This document shows positions 16,706 through 25,493 of a stretch of DNA of 46,470 bases, piece by piece. Source of the stretch: Cytobacillus gottheilii (GTDB lineage Bacteria; Bacillota; Bacilli; Bacillales; Cytobacillaceae); the NCBI RefSeq assembly GCF_900166665.1, contig NZ_LT800494.1:293411-339880 (forward strand). Reading direction: 5' to 3'. The notes beneath the pieces were generated by a model, which saw nothing but the letters and a program-made list of their open reading frames with translations, ran no database searches and was not told the origin of the DNA. The stretch's first letter is position 1, and the number at the start of each line of letters is the position of its first letter. The position numbers and the translations under genes are program-made.

Positions 16706-17931
16706 AATTTTTTAATGTAAAAACAGTAGAGGAAACATTCCAGCTAATAAAAGAATATTATTCTCCCATTCAGGAATGGAAGATGGTTCCGCTTGAAGAG
16801 GCGGTACAGCACATCCTTGCCAAGGATATGCACGCGGCAGAAAATGTGCCTGGCTTTCGGCGTTCTGCGGTTGATGGCTATGCTGTCATAGCGGGGGATA
16901 CATTCGGAGCTTCTGAGAACCTGCCTGCCTTTTTAAATGTCACAGGTGAAGTGAAAATGGGAGAACAGCCCACAAAGCCTCTTTTTAGCGGGGAAGCTTT
17001 GTATGTGCCTACTGGCGGGATGCTTCCAGAGAATAGTTCTGCGGTTATTATGATTGAGCATTGTGAAGATTTAGATGGTCTTCTTAATTTATATAAACAA
17101 GTTATGCCTGGGGAAAATGTGATTGAAGCGGATGAAGATCTTCGGCAAGGAAACCTCCTGCTGAAAAAAGGAACCTTGCTTCGGGCGCAGGAGCTCGGGG
17201 CGCTTGCCTCACAGGGGATAACGGATGTTCCAGTTGTGCGCAAGCCTGTTATTGCATATTTATCAACAGGAAACGAAGTAAAAGCACTAGAAACGAAAGA
17301 ACTTTTGCCCGGTCAGGTTCGTGACATGAATTATATGACGATTGGTGCCCTTGCAAAAGAATGGGGCTATGAATGTAAATATGGCGGGATTGTGCATGAT
17401 GATTTTAATGATTTGCAAAGTAGAATGAGAGAAATGCTTGCTGAAGCAGATTGTTTGTTTATTTCAGGGGGAAGTTCAGTTGGCATTATGGATTATTCTT
17501 CTGACGTTATAAACTCGCTGGGGAAACCAGGTGTTTTTGTTCATGGCATTTCCATCAAGCCTGGGAAACCAACGATTATGGCATGTGCAGAAGGGAAACC
17601 AGTGATTGCACTTCCAGGTCATCCAGCTTCGGCTATGGTCATTTTTCATATCTTCGCTAAAAAAATCTTAAACCAATTGCAAGGATATGAAGGGCTGGAC
17701 TCTTCGTTTTTAGTTGCAAAAACGAACAGAAATATTCCTTCTGCTGCAGGACGAACAGATTATGTAAGAACTCGTCTTCTTCAGAAGGAAGGACAATGGC
17801 TGGCTGAACCTATTTTTGGAAAGTCGGGACTTATTTCAACCCTTGTGAACAGTGATGGGCTGATTGAAATTCCTGCCCGCAGTGAAGGTGTGCAAAAAGG
17901 AGAACTTGTCACCATTAAATTATTTCTTTAA
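16702..17931 (+). CDS. moeA: Molybdopterin molybdotransferase MoeA
   Basis: A 409-residue enzyme that inserts molybdate into adenylylated molybdopterin. Typical blocks are GFRRSAVDGYAV near residue 52, PTGGMLPENSSAVIMIE, ISTGNEV-like YLSTGNEVKAL, the SGGSSVGIMDYS active-site loop and GHPASAMVIFH. The four-domain length is normal. It overlaps mobA by four bases and so is coupled to it. A second, longer MoeA-type gene follows after 77 bases, so the cluster has two such proteins. Which of them acts as molybdotransferase, and whether both do, cannot be told from sequence. Confidence 0.93.
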   Translation: MKFFNVKTVEETFQLIKEYYSPIQEWKMVPLEEAVQHILAKDMHAAENVPGFRRSAVDGYAVIAGDTFGASENLPAFLNVTGEVKMGEQPTKPLFSGEALYVPTGGMLPENSSAVIMIEHCEDLDGLLNLYKQVMPGENVIEADEDLRQGNLLLKKGTLLRAQELGALASQGITDVPVVRKPVIAYLSTGNEVKALETKELLPGQVRDMNYMTIGALAKEWGYECKYGGIVHDDFNDLQSRMREMLAEADCLFISGGSSVGIMDYSSDVINSLGKPGVFVHGISIKPGKPTIMACAEGKPVIALPGHPASAMVIFHIFAKKILNQLQGYEGLDSSFLVAKTNRNIPSAAGRTDYVRTRLLQKEGQWLAEPIFGKSGLISTLVNSDGLIEIPARSEGVQKGELVTIKLFL

Positions 17932-18008
17932 GAAGCATTAACAGCTCCAGCGCTTATCATCGCTAACTATAGATAGATAAGTCGCCTTGGTATTAAAGGA
18001 GTGTTAAC

Positions 18009-19922
18009 ATGTCATCATACAAACGAAAGATATATTTAGAGGATAAGCCTCGCCAAGAAGCACAGCGTGAGATGCTCGCAAATTTTTGTCCTAACCGGAA
18101 AGTGGAATGGATATCAAGTGTGTCTGCTCTTGGGCGGATTACAGCAGAACCTGTTTTTGCAAAGAGCTCGATGCCTCACTTTCATGCCTCAGCGATGGAT
18201 GGCATAGCGATTGTGGCAGAAGAGACCTTTTCCGCTTATGAACAAAACCCGCTGGTGCTAAGGAAAAATGAAGATTTTATTTATGTGGATACCGGGAACG
18301 AAGTGCCGCCTCCATTTAATGCTGTAATCATGATTGAAAACGTAGAAGAGCTCGATGAAGACAGCGCAGAAATCATTGAACCGGCTGCTCCCTGGCAGCA
18401 TATCCGCCCGATTGGCGAGGATATTGTTCAAGAAGAAATGCTTTTCCCGCAGGGACATAAAATCAGACCCGCTGATATTGGTGCATTAGTTGCTGCTCGA
18501 ACTTTAACGATTCCGGTCCTTAAAAAACCGTTTATTACAGTTATTCCGACTGGTAATGAGTTAGTTTCCGCGGAGGATGCTGCATCAGCTGGACAGTTTA
18601 TTGAGTTTAATGGAAGTGCCTTTGTTAATTATATAAGAGAGTGGGGCGGAGATCCGTTCCTCACACCAGTCGTTAAAGATGATCCGAAAAAAATAAAAGC
18701 CGCTTTGCTGGAAGCAGCAGATACATCAGATATTGTGGTCATCAATGCCGGGTCTTCGGCAGGATCAAAGGATTACACCGTTCATATTTTACAAGAGATT
18801 GGCACCGTATATACGCATGGAATCGCTACAAGACCTGGTAAACCTGTCATCATTGGCAAGGTAAATGGCACGATCGTTGTTGGTATCCCGGGGTATCCTG
18901 TGTCAGCCTATTTAACCTTAGAATGGTTTGTGCGTTTGCTTATTTGTGATTACTTAGGTGTAAATGAACCCGAACGGCAAAAGCTGAAAGTGAAAATTGG
19001 CCGGCGTATTGTCGGATCAATGGGGGCTGAAGATTTTATTCGAGTGAGTATAGGGTATATTAATGGGGAATATGTGGCAACCCCCTTATCAAGAGCTGCT
19101 GGAGTGACGATGTCGCTTGTGCGCGCAGATGGCATCCTTGTTATCCCAGCCGATATTTTAGGGTATGAGCAAGGAGAATATGCAGAAGCAGAACTTTATA
19201 AACCGAAGCATGAAATTGAAAATGCCATTGTGTTCAGCGGCAGTCACGATCTGACAATCGACCTTTTATCTTCAAAACTAAAAGCACAAAATCGAACGTT
19301 CAGTATACAGGCTTCACATACGGGCAGCATGGCCGGTATGATGGCTATTAAAAAAGGGGAAGCTCATTTAGCAGCCGTACATTTGCTTGACCCTGACACA
19401 AAAGAATACAACACGTCCTATATAAAAAGATTTTTGCAGGGTTCAGAAGTTGTGTTATATCCCTTCTTAAGGAGGAAACAAGGCTGGCTTTTGCCACAAG
19501 GCAACCCGCTTAATATACAATCGGTACATGATATAGCTAAAGAAAATGCAAAGTACGCCAATCGGCAAAAAGGTGCAGGCACAAGAGTTCTTTTTGACAT
19601 GTTGCTGAAAGAAGAAGGAATTACCCATCAGCAGATTACTGGTTATGAACGTGAAATGTTCTCCCACTTAAGCGTTGCTGCAGAGGTGAAAGGAAATCCT
19701 AATGGAGTTGGCCTTGGCATCTACTCTGCCGCTAAGGTGATGAAGCTCGACTTTATCCCAGTCGCAGATGAACATTATGATCTGCTTATGTCAAAAAGCT
19801 TCTTCGAAAGTGAGCAGGGGCAGTCACTTATTAAAGTCATTCAATCCGATGACTTTAAGCAGGCTGTTGAACAGATTGGCGGCTATGCTTTTGTGCAAGA
19901 ACCTGAACCTTTATTCTTTTAA
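18009..19922 (+). CDS. MoeA-like protein fused to a periplasmic-binding-protein-like domain
   Basis: A 637-residue two-part protein. Residues ~1-400 are a MoeA module: PHFHASAMDGIAIV, VIPTGNELVSAE, INAGSSAGSKDYTVH and GIPGYPVSAYLTLE. Residues ~410-637 match the PBP-like domain found in molybdate-related regulators and transport proteins (FSGSHDLTIDLLSSKL, ASHTGSMAGMMAIKKGEAHLAAVHLLDPDT, KGAGTRVLFDMLL, VAAEVKGNPNGVGLGIYSAAK). It has no signal peptide, so the binding domain would act in the cytosol, perhaps sensing or delivering molybdate or tungstate. In the loop of module one the first motif reads AMDG and the active-site segment NAGSSAG, differing from the SGGSSVG of the neighbour, so catalytic roles may differ. 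This fusion is known in Firmicutes and archaea. Confidence 0.88.
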   Translation: MSSYKRKIYLEDKPRQEAQREMLANFCPNRKVEWISSVSALGRITAEPVFAKSSMPHFHASAMDGIAIVAEETFSAYEQNPLVLRKNEDFIYVDTGNEVPPPFNAVIMIENVEELDEDSAEIIEPAAPWQHIRPIGEDIVQEEMLFPQGHKIRPADIGALVAARTLTIPVLKKPFITVIPTGNELVSAEDAASAGQFIEFNGSAFVNYIREWGGDPFLTPVVKDDPKKIKAALLEAADTSDIVVINAGSSAGSKDYTVHILQEIGTVYTHGIATRPGKPVIIGKVNGTIVVGIPGYPVSAYLTLEWFVRLLICDYLGVNEPERQKLKVKIGRRIVGSMGAEDFIRVSIGYINGEYVATPLSRAAGVTMSLVRADGILVIPADILGYEQGEYAEAELYKPKHEIENAIVFSGSHDLTIDLLSSKLKAQNRTFSIQASHTGSMAGMMAIKKGEAHLAAVHLLDPDTKEYNTSYIKRFLQGSEVVLYPFLRRKQGWLLPQGNPLNIQSVHDIAKENAKYANRQKGAGTRVLFDMLLKEEGITHQQITGYEREMFSHLSVAAEVKGNPNGVGLGIYSAAKVMKLDFIPVADEHYDLLMSKSFFESEQGQSLIKVIQSDDFKQAVEQIGGYAFVQEPEPLFF

Positions 19923-19954
19923 AAGGTCTAAAGACTAATAAGAGGTGACCAGCA

Positions 19955-20419
19955 ATGAACTATGAAATTTCAAAAGAGCCAATTAACACACAAGCTGTGA
20001 TCGATAAAGTTGTTCAGCGGGAGGCTGGTGCCATCACAACCTTTATTGGCACCGTCAGAGAGCTGACACATGGCAAGAAAACCTTATTCTTAATCTATGA
20101 AGCGTATGAACCAATGGCTGTGAAAAAACTCGAGCAGATTGGGAATGAAATAAAAGACAAATGGACCGGTGCAGAAGTTGCCATTACTCATCGCGTCGGA
20201 AAACTTGATATTACGGATATCGCTGTGGTCATTGCTGTTTCCACTCCTCACCGCAACGATGCTTATGAAGCGAATCGCTATGCCATTGAGCGCATCAAGG
20301 AAATCGTTCCTATTTGGAAGAAGGAACATTGGGAGGATGGAGAAGAGTGGGTTGGCAATCAGCTTGAGACGGTAGCCTATCCCTCAGGTAAACCAGAGGA
20401 GAGTGACTTAAATGAATAA
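19955..20419 (+). CDS. moaE: Molybdopterin synthase large subunit MoaE
   Basis: A 154-residue catalytic subunit that converts precursor Z (cPMP) to molybdopterin using the thiocarboxylated MoaD. Family motifs are GAITTFIGTVRELTHGK, LIYEAYEPMA, HRVGKLDI and the catalytic-region PIWKKEHWEDGEEWVG. It starts after AGAGGTGACC and its end overlaps moaD by eight bases, matching the obligate pairing of the two subunits. The upstream enzymes MoaA and MoaC that make cPMP are not in the window and must lie elsewhere. Confidence 0.95.
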   Translation: MNYEISKEPINTQAVIDKVVQREAGAITTFIGTVRELTHGKKTLFLIYEAYEPMAVKKLEQIGNEIKDKWTGAEVAITHRVGKLDITDIAVVIAVSTPHRNDAYEANRYAIERIKEIVPIWKKEHWEDGEEWVGNQLETVAYPSGKPEESDLNE

Positions 20420-20645
20420 AATTATGCTTTTTGCTCACTTGCGTGATGAAGCAGGTGCAGAATCTATTGAAATCCAGGCAGAAGGAAAAACAGTTGCAGA
20501 AGTTAAAGCGCTAATAGCAGAAAAATATAATCTAACAAAGCTGGATAGTACAATGTCAGCCATTAATGAAGAATTTGCAGGAGACGATGAAGTGATCCAA
20601 AAGGGAGATATCATTGCCTTTATTCCGCCTGTCAGTGGAGGGTAA
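20412..20645 (+). CDS. moaD: Molybdopterin synthase sulfur carrier subunit MoaD
   Basis: A 77-residue beta-grasp (ubiquitin-like) protein ending in PPVSGG; the terminal Gly-Gly is adenylylated and then thiocarboxylated to supply sulfur for molybdopterin. It overlaps moaE by eight bases and is followed after six bases by the E1-like moeB/thiF gene that would activate it, giving a complete activation unit. Confidence 0.95.
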   Translation: MNKIMLFAHLRDEAGAESIEIQAEGKTVAEVKALIAEKYNLTKLDSTMSAINEEFAGDDEVIQKGDIIAFIPPVSGG

Positions 20646-20651
20646 GCTGCT

Positions 20652-21671
20652 ATGAGTGATCGCTATTCACGACAAACACTATTTGCACCAATTGGGATTG
20701 AAGGCCAGAGGATGATCAGCCAAAAGCACGTTTTGCTAATTGGTGCTGGAGCGCTTGGTTCTGGGAATGCCGAAGTGCTTGCAAGAGCAGGTGTTGGCGA
20801 AATCACCATCATTGACCGTGATTATGTCGAAGAAAGCAATCTCCAGCGGCAGCAGCTTTATACGGAACAGGATGTCATAGAAAAGCTTCCAAAAGCAGCA
20901 GCTGCTGAAAAGAGATTACTAGAAATTAACCATGAGCTAAACATAAAGGCTGTTATTGGCGATGCGACACCTGAAGTGATAGAGGATTTGTGCAGGGAAG
21001 TGGATTTGATCCTCGATTGCACCGATAATTTTGAAACGCGGATGCTCATAAATGATGCTTCCCAAAAGCATGGCGTTCCTTGGATTTATGGAGCATGTGT
21101 CAGCAGTTATGGGATGAGCCTGACGATCATTCCTGGAAAAACACCATGCTTAAATTGTCTATTAAAGAAAATTCCAATTCAGGGAATGACATGTGATACT
21201 GGTGGAATCATAGGTCCAGCCGTACAAATGGTCATTGCCCATCAGTCTGCTGAGGCTTTGAAAATTCTAGTAGAAGATTGGGAGCATATTAGGCAATCCT
21301 TTGTCAGCTTCGACCTTTGGAATAATCAGTACACAAATATTAAAATTTCAAAAGCAAAGGATGAGGGCTGCCTCTCGTGTGGCACCAGCCGAACATACCC
21401 ATATCTTCAAAGTGAAAATCGAACCAAAACCGCCGTTCTATGTGGCAGAGATACAGTGCAAATTAGACCGCCCCACGACATGATCATTAGCCTTGAAACT
21501 CTCTCAAAGCAACTAAAATCATTAGGCTATGAGATTAAAGGAAATCCCTATCTGCTCTCTATTGAAATGGAGGAGCAGCGTATGGTTCTTTTTCAGGATG
21601 GCAGAGCACTAATCCATGGCACAAAGGATATTACTCATGCGAAATCGGTGTATCAGCGTATTCTTGGATAA
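20652..21671 (+). CDS. moeB: MoeB/ThiF-family adenylyltransferase (E1-like)
   Basis: A 339-residue E1-like enzyme expected to adenylylate the C-terminus of MoaD. The nucleotide-binding loop is GAGALGSG at residues 31-38, followed by IDRDYVEESNLQRQQLYTE with the conserved R and Q. Zinc ligands are C166/C169 and C240/C243, and C181 in GMTCDTGG stands at the usual catalytic cysteine position. Residues ~255-339 form an extra C-terminal part not required in E. coli MoeB and not a clear rhodanese domain, since no CxxG(R/K) active-site loop is visible. The gene is last in the Moco operon and a strong terminator follows. It could also serve ThiS, but position favours MoaD. Confidence 0.88.
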   Translation: MSDRYSRQTLFAPIGIEGQRMISQKHVLLIGAGALGSGNAEVLARAGVGEITIIDRDYVEESNLQRQQLYTEQDVIEKLPKAAAAEKRLLEINHELNIKAVIGDATPEVIEDLCREVDLILDCTDNFETRMLINDASQKHGVPWIYGACVSSYGMSLTIIPGKTPCLNCLLKKIPIQGMTCDTGGIIGPAVQMVIAHQSAEALKILVEDWEHIRQSFVSFDLWNNQYTNIKISKAKDEGCLSCGTSRTYPYLQSENRTKTAVLCGRDTVQIRPPHDMIISLETLSKQLKSLGYEIKGNPYLLSIEMEEQRMVLFQDGRALIHGTKDITHAKSVYQRILG

Positions 21672-21692
21672 GTGATTAGTATAGCTAGAAAT

Positions 21693-21731
21693 AAATAGTT
21701 CTAAGCAGCCCTTAGCTTAGAGCTATTTTTT
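21693..21731 (+). terminator. Terminator of the fdh/Moco cluster
   Basis: AAATAGTTCTAAGC pairs with GCTTAGAGCTATTT (one G-U) and a T-run follows, 21 bases after the moeB stop. Confidence 0.85.
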
Positions 21732-21898
21732 ATGCAGCTTTTTTTCCTTCCTCTTAGCAGCTGTTATGATCTGATCTTCTTCCCCTCTTCACGCTGTCAT
21801 TCTTAGCTATAATGTATGTCCTCTCTCCCAATCACTCCCTATTATTCTGCACTCTTTTCTCTTTTTCCCCTTTTTCCGCATATTCATTTCCCTTTTTA

Positions 21899-21917
21899 TA
21901 ACAAATGTTCATGCTTG
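21899..21917 (+). promoter_or_regulatory. Candidate YwrC operator, copy 1 (upstream of ywrC)
   Basis: TAACAAATGTTCATGCTTG, matched at 18 of 19 positions by a second copy at 22626-22644 before ywrD. A further GATTAACAAATGATC lies at about 21922. The 389-bp gap holds otherwise only a pyrimidine-rich stretch (21740-21900). Confidence 0.45.
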
Positions 21918-22060
21918 GTTAGATTAACAAATGATCAAAAAACATGTATTTTACTTTCTTTTTGTCTTTAGGTTGTTTACACTGAATCTATGAAAAAGTT
22001 TAACTTAGAGTCAAATTAGTGATCTTATAGTGGTGAAAATAGAGAGGAGCTAGAATCCTT

Positions 22061-22504
22061 ATGGACAAAGTAGATCGTGAAATTCTGCAGCTTTTAACGG
22101 ATAACGGTCGTTTATCTTATGTGGATATTGGTAAAAAACTGGGTCTTTCCAGAGTTGCTGTGCGGGAAAGAGTCAATCGCTTAGTGGAAAACGGTGTGAT
22201 TGAGCAGTTTACTGTTGTGATCAACAGCAGCAAGGCTGGCAAGGAGGTATCAGCTTTTTTTGAAATTGACTGTGAGCCAAGCTCTCTTGTGAAGGTTGCT
22301 GAAGCTCTTGCTGAAAATCCGAATGTAGCGAGCTGTTATCAAATGACAGGGCCATCCACCCTTCACACGCATGTCCTTGTTGATAATTTCGATGCGCTGG
22401 AACGTTTTATTAATGAAGAATTATATGCACTCGAAGGTATCACCCGCGTTGAAAGCAACATACTCCTCAGAAGATTTAAAAGCAGACGCGGTTTAAAGTT
22501 ATAA
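22061..22504 (+). CDS. ywrC: Lrp/AsnC-family regulator YwrC
   Basis: A 147-residue Lrp-type regulator. Residues ~3-60 are the winged helix-turn-helix (DREILQLLTDNGRLSYVDIGKKLGLSRVAVRERVNRL), and residues ~65-147 are the RAM ligand-binding and oligomerisation domain. Its place before a gamma-glutamyltransferase and two chromate transporter halves matches B. subtilis ywrC with ywrD, ywrB and ywrA, so it is likely the local regulator, possibly responding to chromate or an amino acid. The ATG follows GAGAGGAGCTAG. The repeated motif in front of ywrC and ywrD is a candidate binding site. Confidence 0.85.
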   Translation: MDKVDREILQLLTDNGRLSYVDIGKKLGLSRVAVRERVNRLVENGVIEQFTVVINSSKAGKEVSAFFEIDCEPSSLVKVAEALAENPNVASCYQMTGPSTLHTHVLVDNFDALERFINEELYALEGITRVESNILLRRFKSRRGLKL

Positions 22505-22625
22505 ATCCTTGAAGTCCTTCGTTATTCGAAGTAAATTAGATAAAAATCATAGATTTCTGAATATTTATGTTTTATAATCATATTATGCTTAATAATCATT
22601 TGGTAATTAAAAATAAAGAAATGAT

Positions 22626-22644
22626 TAACAAATGTTCATTCTTG
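22626..22644 (+). promoter_or_regulatory. Candidate YwrC operator, copy 2 (upstream of ywrD)
   Basis: TAACAAATGTTCATTCTTG, 41 bases before the ywrD start. With the preceding ATGA it forms an imperfect palindrome, ATGATTAACAAATGTTCAT. Confidence 0.45.
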
Positions 22645-22684
22645 AGTTTAAAAAATCAATATACTGTGCCGAGGAGGAATACAT

Positions 22685-24292
22685 ATGGATTACTTACATC
22701 ACCCATTTCCATCAAAAAGGAATACGGTTTTTGCAAAAAAAGGGATGGTTGCTACATCACAGCCGCTTGCGGCTCAGGCAGGCCTTGAAATTTTGCAAAA
22801 AGGCGGGAATGCCATTGATGCGGCGATAGCAACGGCTGCGGCTTTAACAGTTGTTGAGCCAACTTCGAATGGAATTGGCGGTGACGCATTTGCTCTTGTT
22901 TGGGTAAAAGATGAGCTTCATGGATTAAATGCATCAGGACCAGCTCCACAATCCATCTCAGCAGAAAAAGTGAAAGAGCTTGGCCATGAAAAAATGCCTG
23001 TATTCGGGACTGTTCCTGTGACAGTACCTGGTGTGCCTGCTGCTTGGGCAGCGTTATCAGAACGATTTGGAAAGCTTTCTCTTGCAGAAGCATTAAAGCC
23101 TGCCATTCGCTATGCGGAAGAAGGGTATCCGCTCACGCCGATCTTAGGGAAGTATTGGAAAATGGCGTACAATCGTTTTAAAAAGGATTTTACCGCTGAA
23201 GAATATGCCGCATGGTTTGAAACGTTTGCGCCGAATGGCAGAGCACCGGAAATCGGCGAAATGTGGAGCTCGAAGGGGCATGCATCAACATTAAAATCGA
23301 TCGGAGAAACAAAGGCAAGGTCCTTTTATGAAGGGGATTTAGCGGATCAGATTGATGAGTTTATGAAAAAGCATAATGGATTTTTAACAAAAGAAGACCT
23401 TGCAGCGTATAAGCCAGAATGGGTTAAGCCTATATCTGCAAATTATAGAGGATATGATGTCTGGGAAATTCCGCCGAATGGTCAGGGAATGGTGGCTTTA
23501 ATGGCGTTGAATGTATATGCGCAGAAATCTTCAGGTCCTTTATGGCAAAATGCGGAAGCACTGCATGAGCAAATTGAGGCAATGAAGCTGGCTTTTACAG
23601 ATGGTCAGGCATTTATTACGGAACCGGAACATATGCCGATTTCAGCAGAAGAGCTATTATCAGAGGCGTACGCAAAAGAGAGAAGCAGGGTAATTGGCGA
23701 AGAAGCATCCGATCCGCAGCCTTATGAGCTTCCAAAGGGAGGAACCGTTTATCTGGCCGCAGCGGATGAAGAAGGCAATATGATCTCTTATATTCAAAGT
23801 AATTATATGGGCTTTGGATCAGGGATTGTCATTCCTGGAACAGGCATCAGCCTGCAAAATCGCGGTCATGACTTTTCGCTCGAAGGCGATCATCCGAATG
23901 TTCTTCAGCCTGGCAAAAGAACCTATCATACCATTATTCCAGGCTTCTTAACAAAAGACGGAAAAGCAGTGGGACCATTTGGTGTTATGGGTGGCTATAT
24001 GCAGCCGCAGGGTCATTTTCAAGTCGTAACAAATACGGTTGATTATTTGCTGAATCCACAGGCAGCATTAGACATGCCAAGGTGGCAATGGATAAAAGGC
24101 AAATCAGTGCATGTAGAACCCGAGTTTCCAAATTATCTGGTGCAGGCACTGGCACGAAAAGGTCATCAGATCCATGTAACGTCAGATGGAGGCAGCTTTG
24201 GGCGCGGACAAATCATTTGGCGGAATGAGCAAACGGGTGTACTAATGGGCGGAACCGAATCACGTACAGATGGATCCATTGCAGCTTGGTAA
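22685..24292 (+). CDS. ywrD: Gamma-glutamyltransferase-like Ntn hydrolase YwrD
   Basis: A 535-residue member of the gamma-glutamyltranspeptidase superfamily, self-processed into two chains. The large-subunit start GMVATSQPLAAQAGLEIL and GGNAIDAAIATAAALTVVEPTSNGIGGD is diagnostic. The catalytic threonine should be the T in KGGTVYLAAADEEGNM near residue 354, which would become the N-terminus of the small subunit. No signal peptide is present, unlike secreted GGT of B. subtilis; the cytosolic B. subtilis YwrD has the same form. GAGGAGGAAT precedes the ATG. Its stop overlaps the next gene. The substrate is unproven; glutathione is not made by most Bacillus. Confidence 0.88.
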   Translation: MDYLHHPFPSKRNTVFAKKGMVATSQPLAAQAGLEILQKGGNAIDAAIATAAALTVVEPTSNGIGGDAFALVWVKDELHGLNASGPAPQSISAEKVKELGHEKMPVFGTVPVTVPGVPAAWAALSERFGKLSLAEALKPAIRYAEEGYPLTPILGKYWKMAYNRFKKDFTAEEYAAWFETFAPNGRAPEIGEMWSSKGHASTLKSIGETKARSFYEGDLADQIDEFMKKHNGFLTKEDLAAYKPEWVKPISANYRGYDVWEIPPNGQGMVALMALNVYAQKSSGPLWQNAEALHEQIEAMKLAFTDGQAFITEPEHMPISAEELLSEAYAKERSRVIGEEASDPQPYELPKGGTVYLAAADEEGNMISYIQSNYMGFGSGIVIPGTGISLQNRGHDFSLEGDHPNVLQPGKRTYHTIIPGFLTKDGKAVGPFGVMGGYMQPQGHFQVVTNTVDYLLNPQAALDMPRWQWIKGKSVHVEPEFPNYLVQALARKGHQIHVTSDGGSFGRGQIIWRNEQTGVLMGGTESRTDGSIAAW

Positions 24293-24900
24293 ATCCAGTT
24301 GTAAACACACAGCCTGAAGCTCCGCTGCCGAGTCCAGGCAAAAACAGAAAAACACATCTGCACTTAATGCTCGCTTTCTTTCGCTCCGGCATACTCGGAT
24401 TTGGCGGCGGCCCATCCGCTATTCCGCTCGTACATCAAGAAGTAGTCAAAAAATATAAGTGGATGGATGAAGAAGAGTTCAGTGATACACTTGCGCTTGC
24501 AAATACAATGCCGGGACCGATTGCTACGAAGATGGCCGGTTATATCGGCTATCGGGTAGGCGGAATCCTTGGCGGTATTGTTGCTCTATTGGCAACCGTT
24601 GCACCGACTGCTTTGATGATGATTTTTCTGCTTCAGCTCTTGCAGACCTTTAAAGATATTCCATGGGTACAGCATATGTCCGCATCCGTTGTACCGGTTG
24701 TTGCCGTGATGCTTGCTGTTATGACTTGGGACTTTATTAAAAAATCCGGCAGCTCCCTAGGATGGAAAAAGGCCATTGCATTTTTGGCAGGTTCTCTTGT
24801 CATTATGGAATTTTTAAATATTCATCCGGGTATTTTAATTGTCTTGATGATTTTAATTGCTTTTATCCCGGAACGTAAAAGGGGGGAGGGCACCTCATGA
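24286..24900 (+). CDS. Chromate transporter, first half-size subunit (CHR family)
   Basis: A 204-residue membrane protein with a single CHR domain, about half of a classical ChrA. The motif FRSGILGFGGGPSAIPLV and MPGPIATKMAGYIGYRVGG are typical. In B. subtilis the homologous pair YwrA/YwrB must be expressed together to confer chromate resistance. It overlaps ywrD by seven bases and starts at TTG 24286 with no clear ribosome site, so translation probably depends on coupling; ATG 24367 would remove the N-terminal tail. It overlaps the next half by four bases. Confidence 0.85.
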   Translation: MVNPVVNTQPEAPLPSPGKNRKTHLHLMLAFFRSGILGFGGGPSAIPLVHQEVVKKYKWMDEEEFSDTLALANTMPGPIATKMAGYIGYRVGGILGGIVALLATVAPTALMMIFLLQLLQTFKDIPWVQHMSASVVPVVAVMLAVMTWDFIKKSGSSLGWKKAIAFLAGSLVIMEFLNIHPGILIVLMILIAFIPERKRGEGTS

Positions 24901-25445
24901 TTTATTGGCAGCTCTTTTTAGCCTTTTTTATTCCAGGAATCCTTGGCTATGGCGGTGGCCCATCAAGCATTCCACTTGTAGAAAATGAGGTGGTTGGCCA
25001 ATATGGCTGGATGACCTCAAGAGAATTCAGTGAAGTGCTTGCTGCGGGGAACGCATTGCCTGGACCAATCGCAACAAAAATGGCCGCCTATATTGGGTTT
25101 ACTGAAGGCGGCATCATTGGAAGTCTTGTTGCACTGTTTGCCACAGTAGCACCATCCATACTGCTTATGCTCCTTTTAATGGCGATTTTATTAAAATATA
25201 AAGATACTCCTCAGGTGAAAAATATTTCAAATAATGTTAGACCTGTCATCGCCATTTTACTGGGTGTGCTGACGTATCAGTTTGTTAAGGATTCTATTGT
25301 TAGTACGGGAACACTATATACATTGCTCCTTGTGGTGGGCAGTTATATCTTAATGGAGAAAGTGAAGGTGCATCCTGCTTTAGTCATCGTGATTGCGCTG
25401 GCAATAGGAGCGGTCACAGGAATCATTCAATATGGTATTCACTAA
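24897..25445 (+). CDS. Chromate transporter, second half-size subunit (CHR family)
   Basis: A 182-residue partner with FIPGILGYGGGPSSIPLVENEVV and LPGPIATKMAAYIGFTEGG, a duplication of the preceding gene. The two halves have opposite membrane topology in characterised pairs. ATGA overlap and an AAAGGGGGGAGG ribosome site show coupling. Physiological substrates of such short CHR proteins are uncertain; chromate and sulfate have been proposed. The operon ends in a strong terminator. Confidence 0.87.
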   Translation: MIYWQLFLAFFIPGILGYGGGPSSIPLVENEVVGQYGWMTSREFSEVLAAGNALPGPIATKMAAYIGFTEGGIIGSLVALFATVAPSILLMLLLMAILLKYKDTPQVKNISNNVRPVIAILLGVLTYQFVKDSIVSTGTLYTLLLVVGSYILMEKVKVHPALVIVIALAIGAVTGIIQYGIH

Positions 25446-25451
25446 CGACAG

Positions 25452-25487
25452 AAAAAAGCCCGAATCAACAGATTCGGGCTTTTTTAT
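25452..25487. terminator. Bidirectional terminator between chromate transporter and stress protein
   Basis: AAAAAAGCCCGAATC / GATTCGGGCTTTTTT with an AACA loop between convergent genes. Confidence 0.9.
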
Positions 25488-25493
25488 ATATTC

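Noticed and set aside
17938..18000. Further copy of the 126-bp repeat between moeA and the moeA-PBP gene (AGCTCCAGCGCTTATC, GATAAGTCGCC)
   Set aside because: A few matching words and possible pairing are visible, but the match is too short and degenerate to claim.
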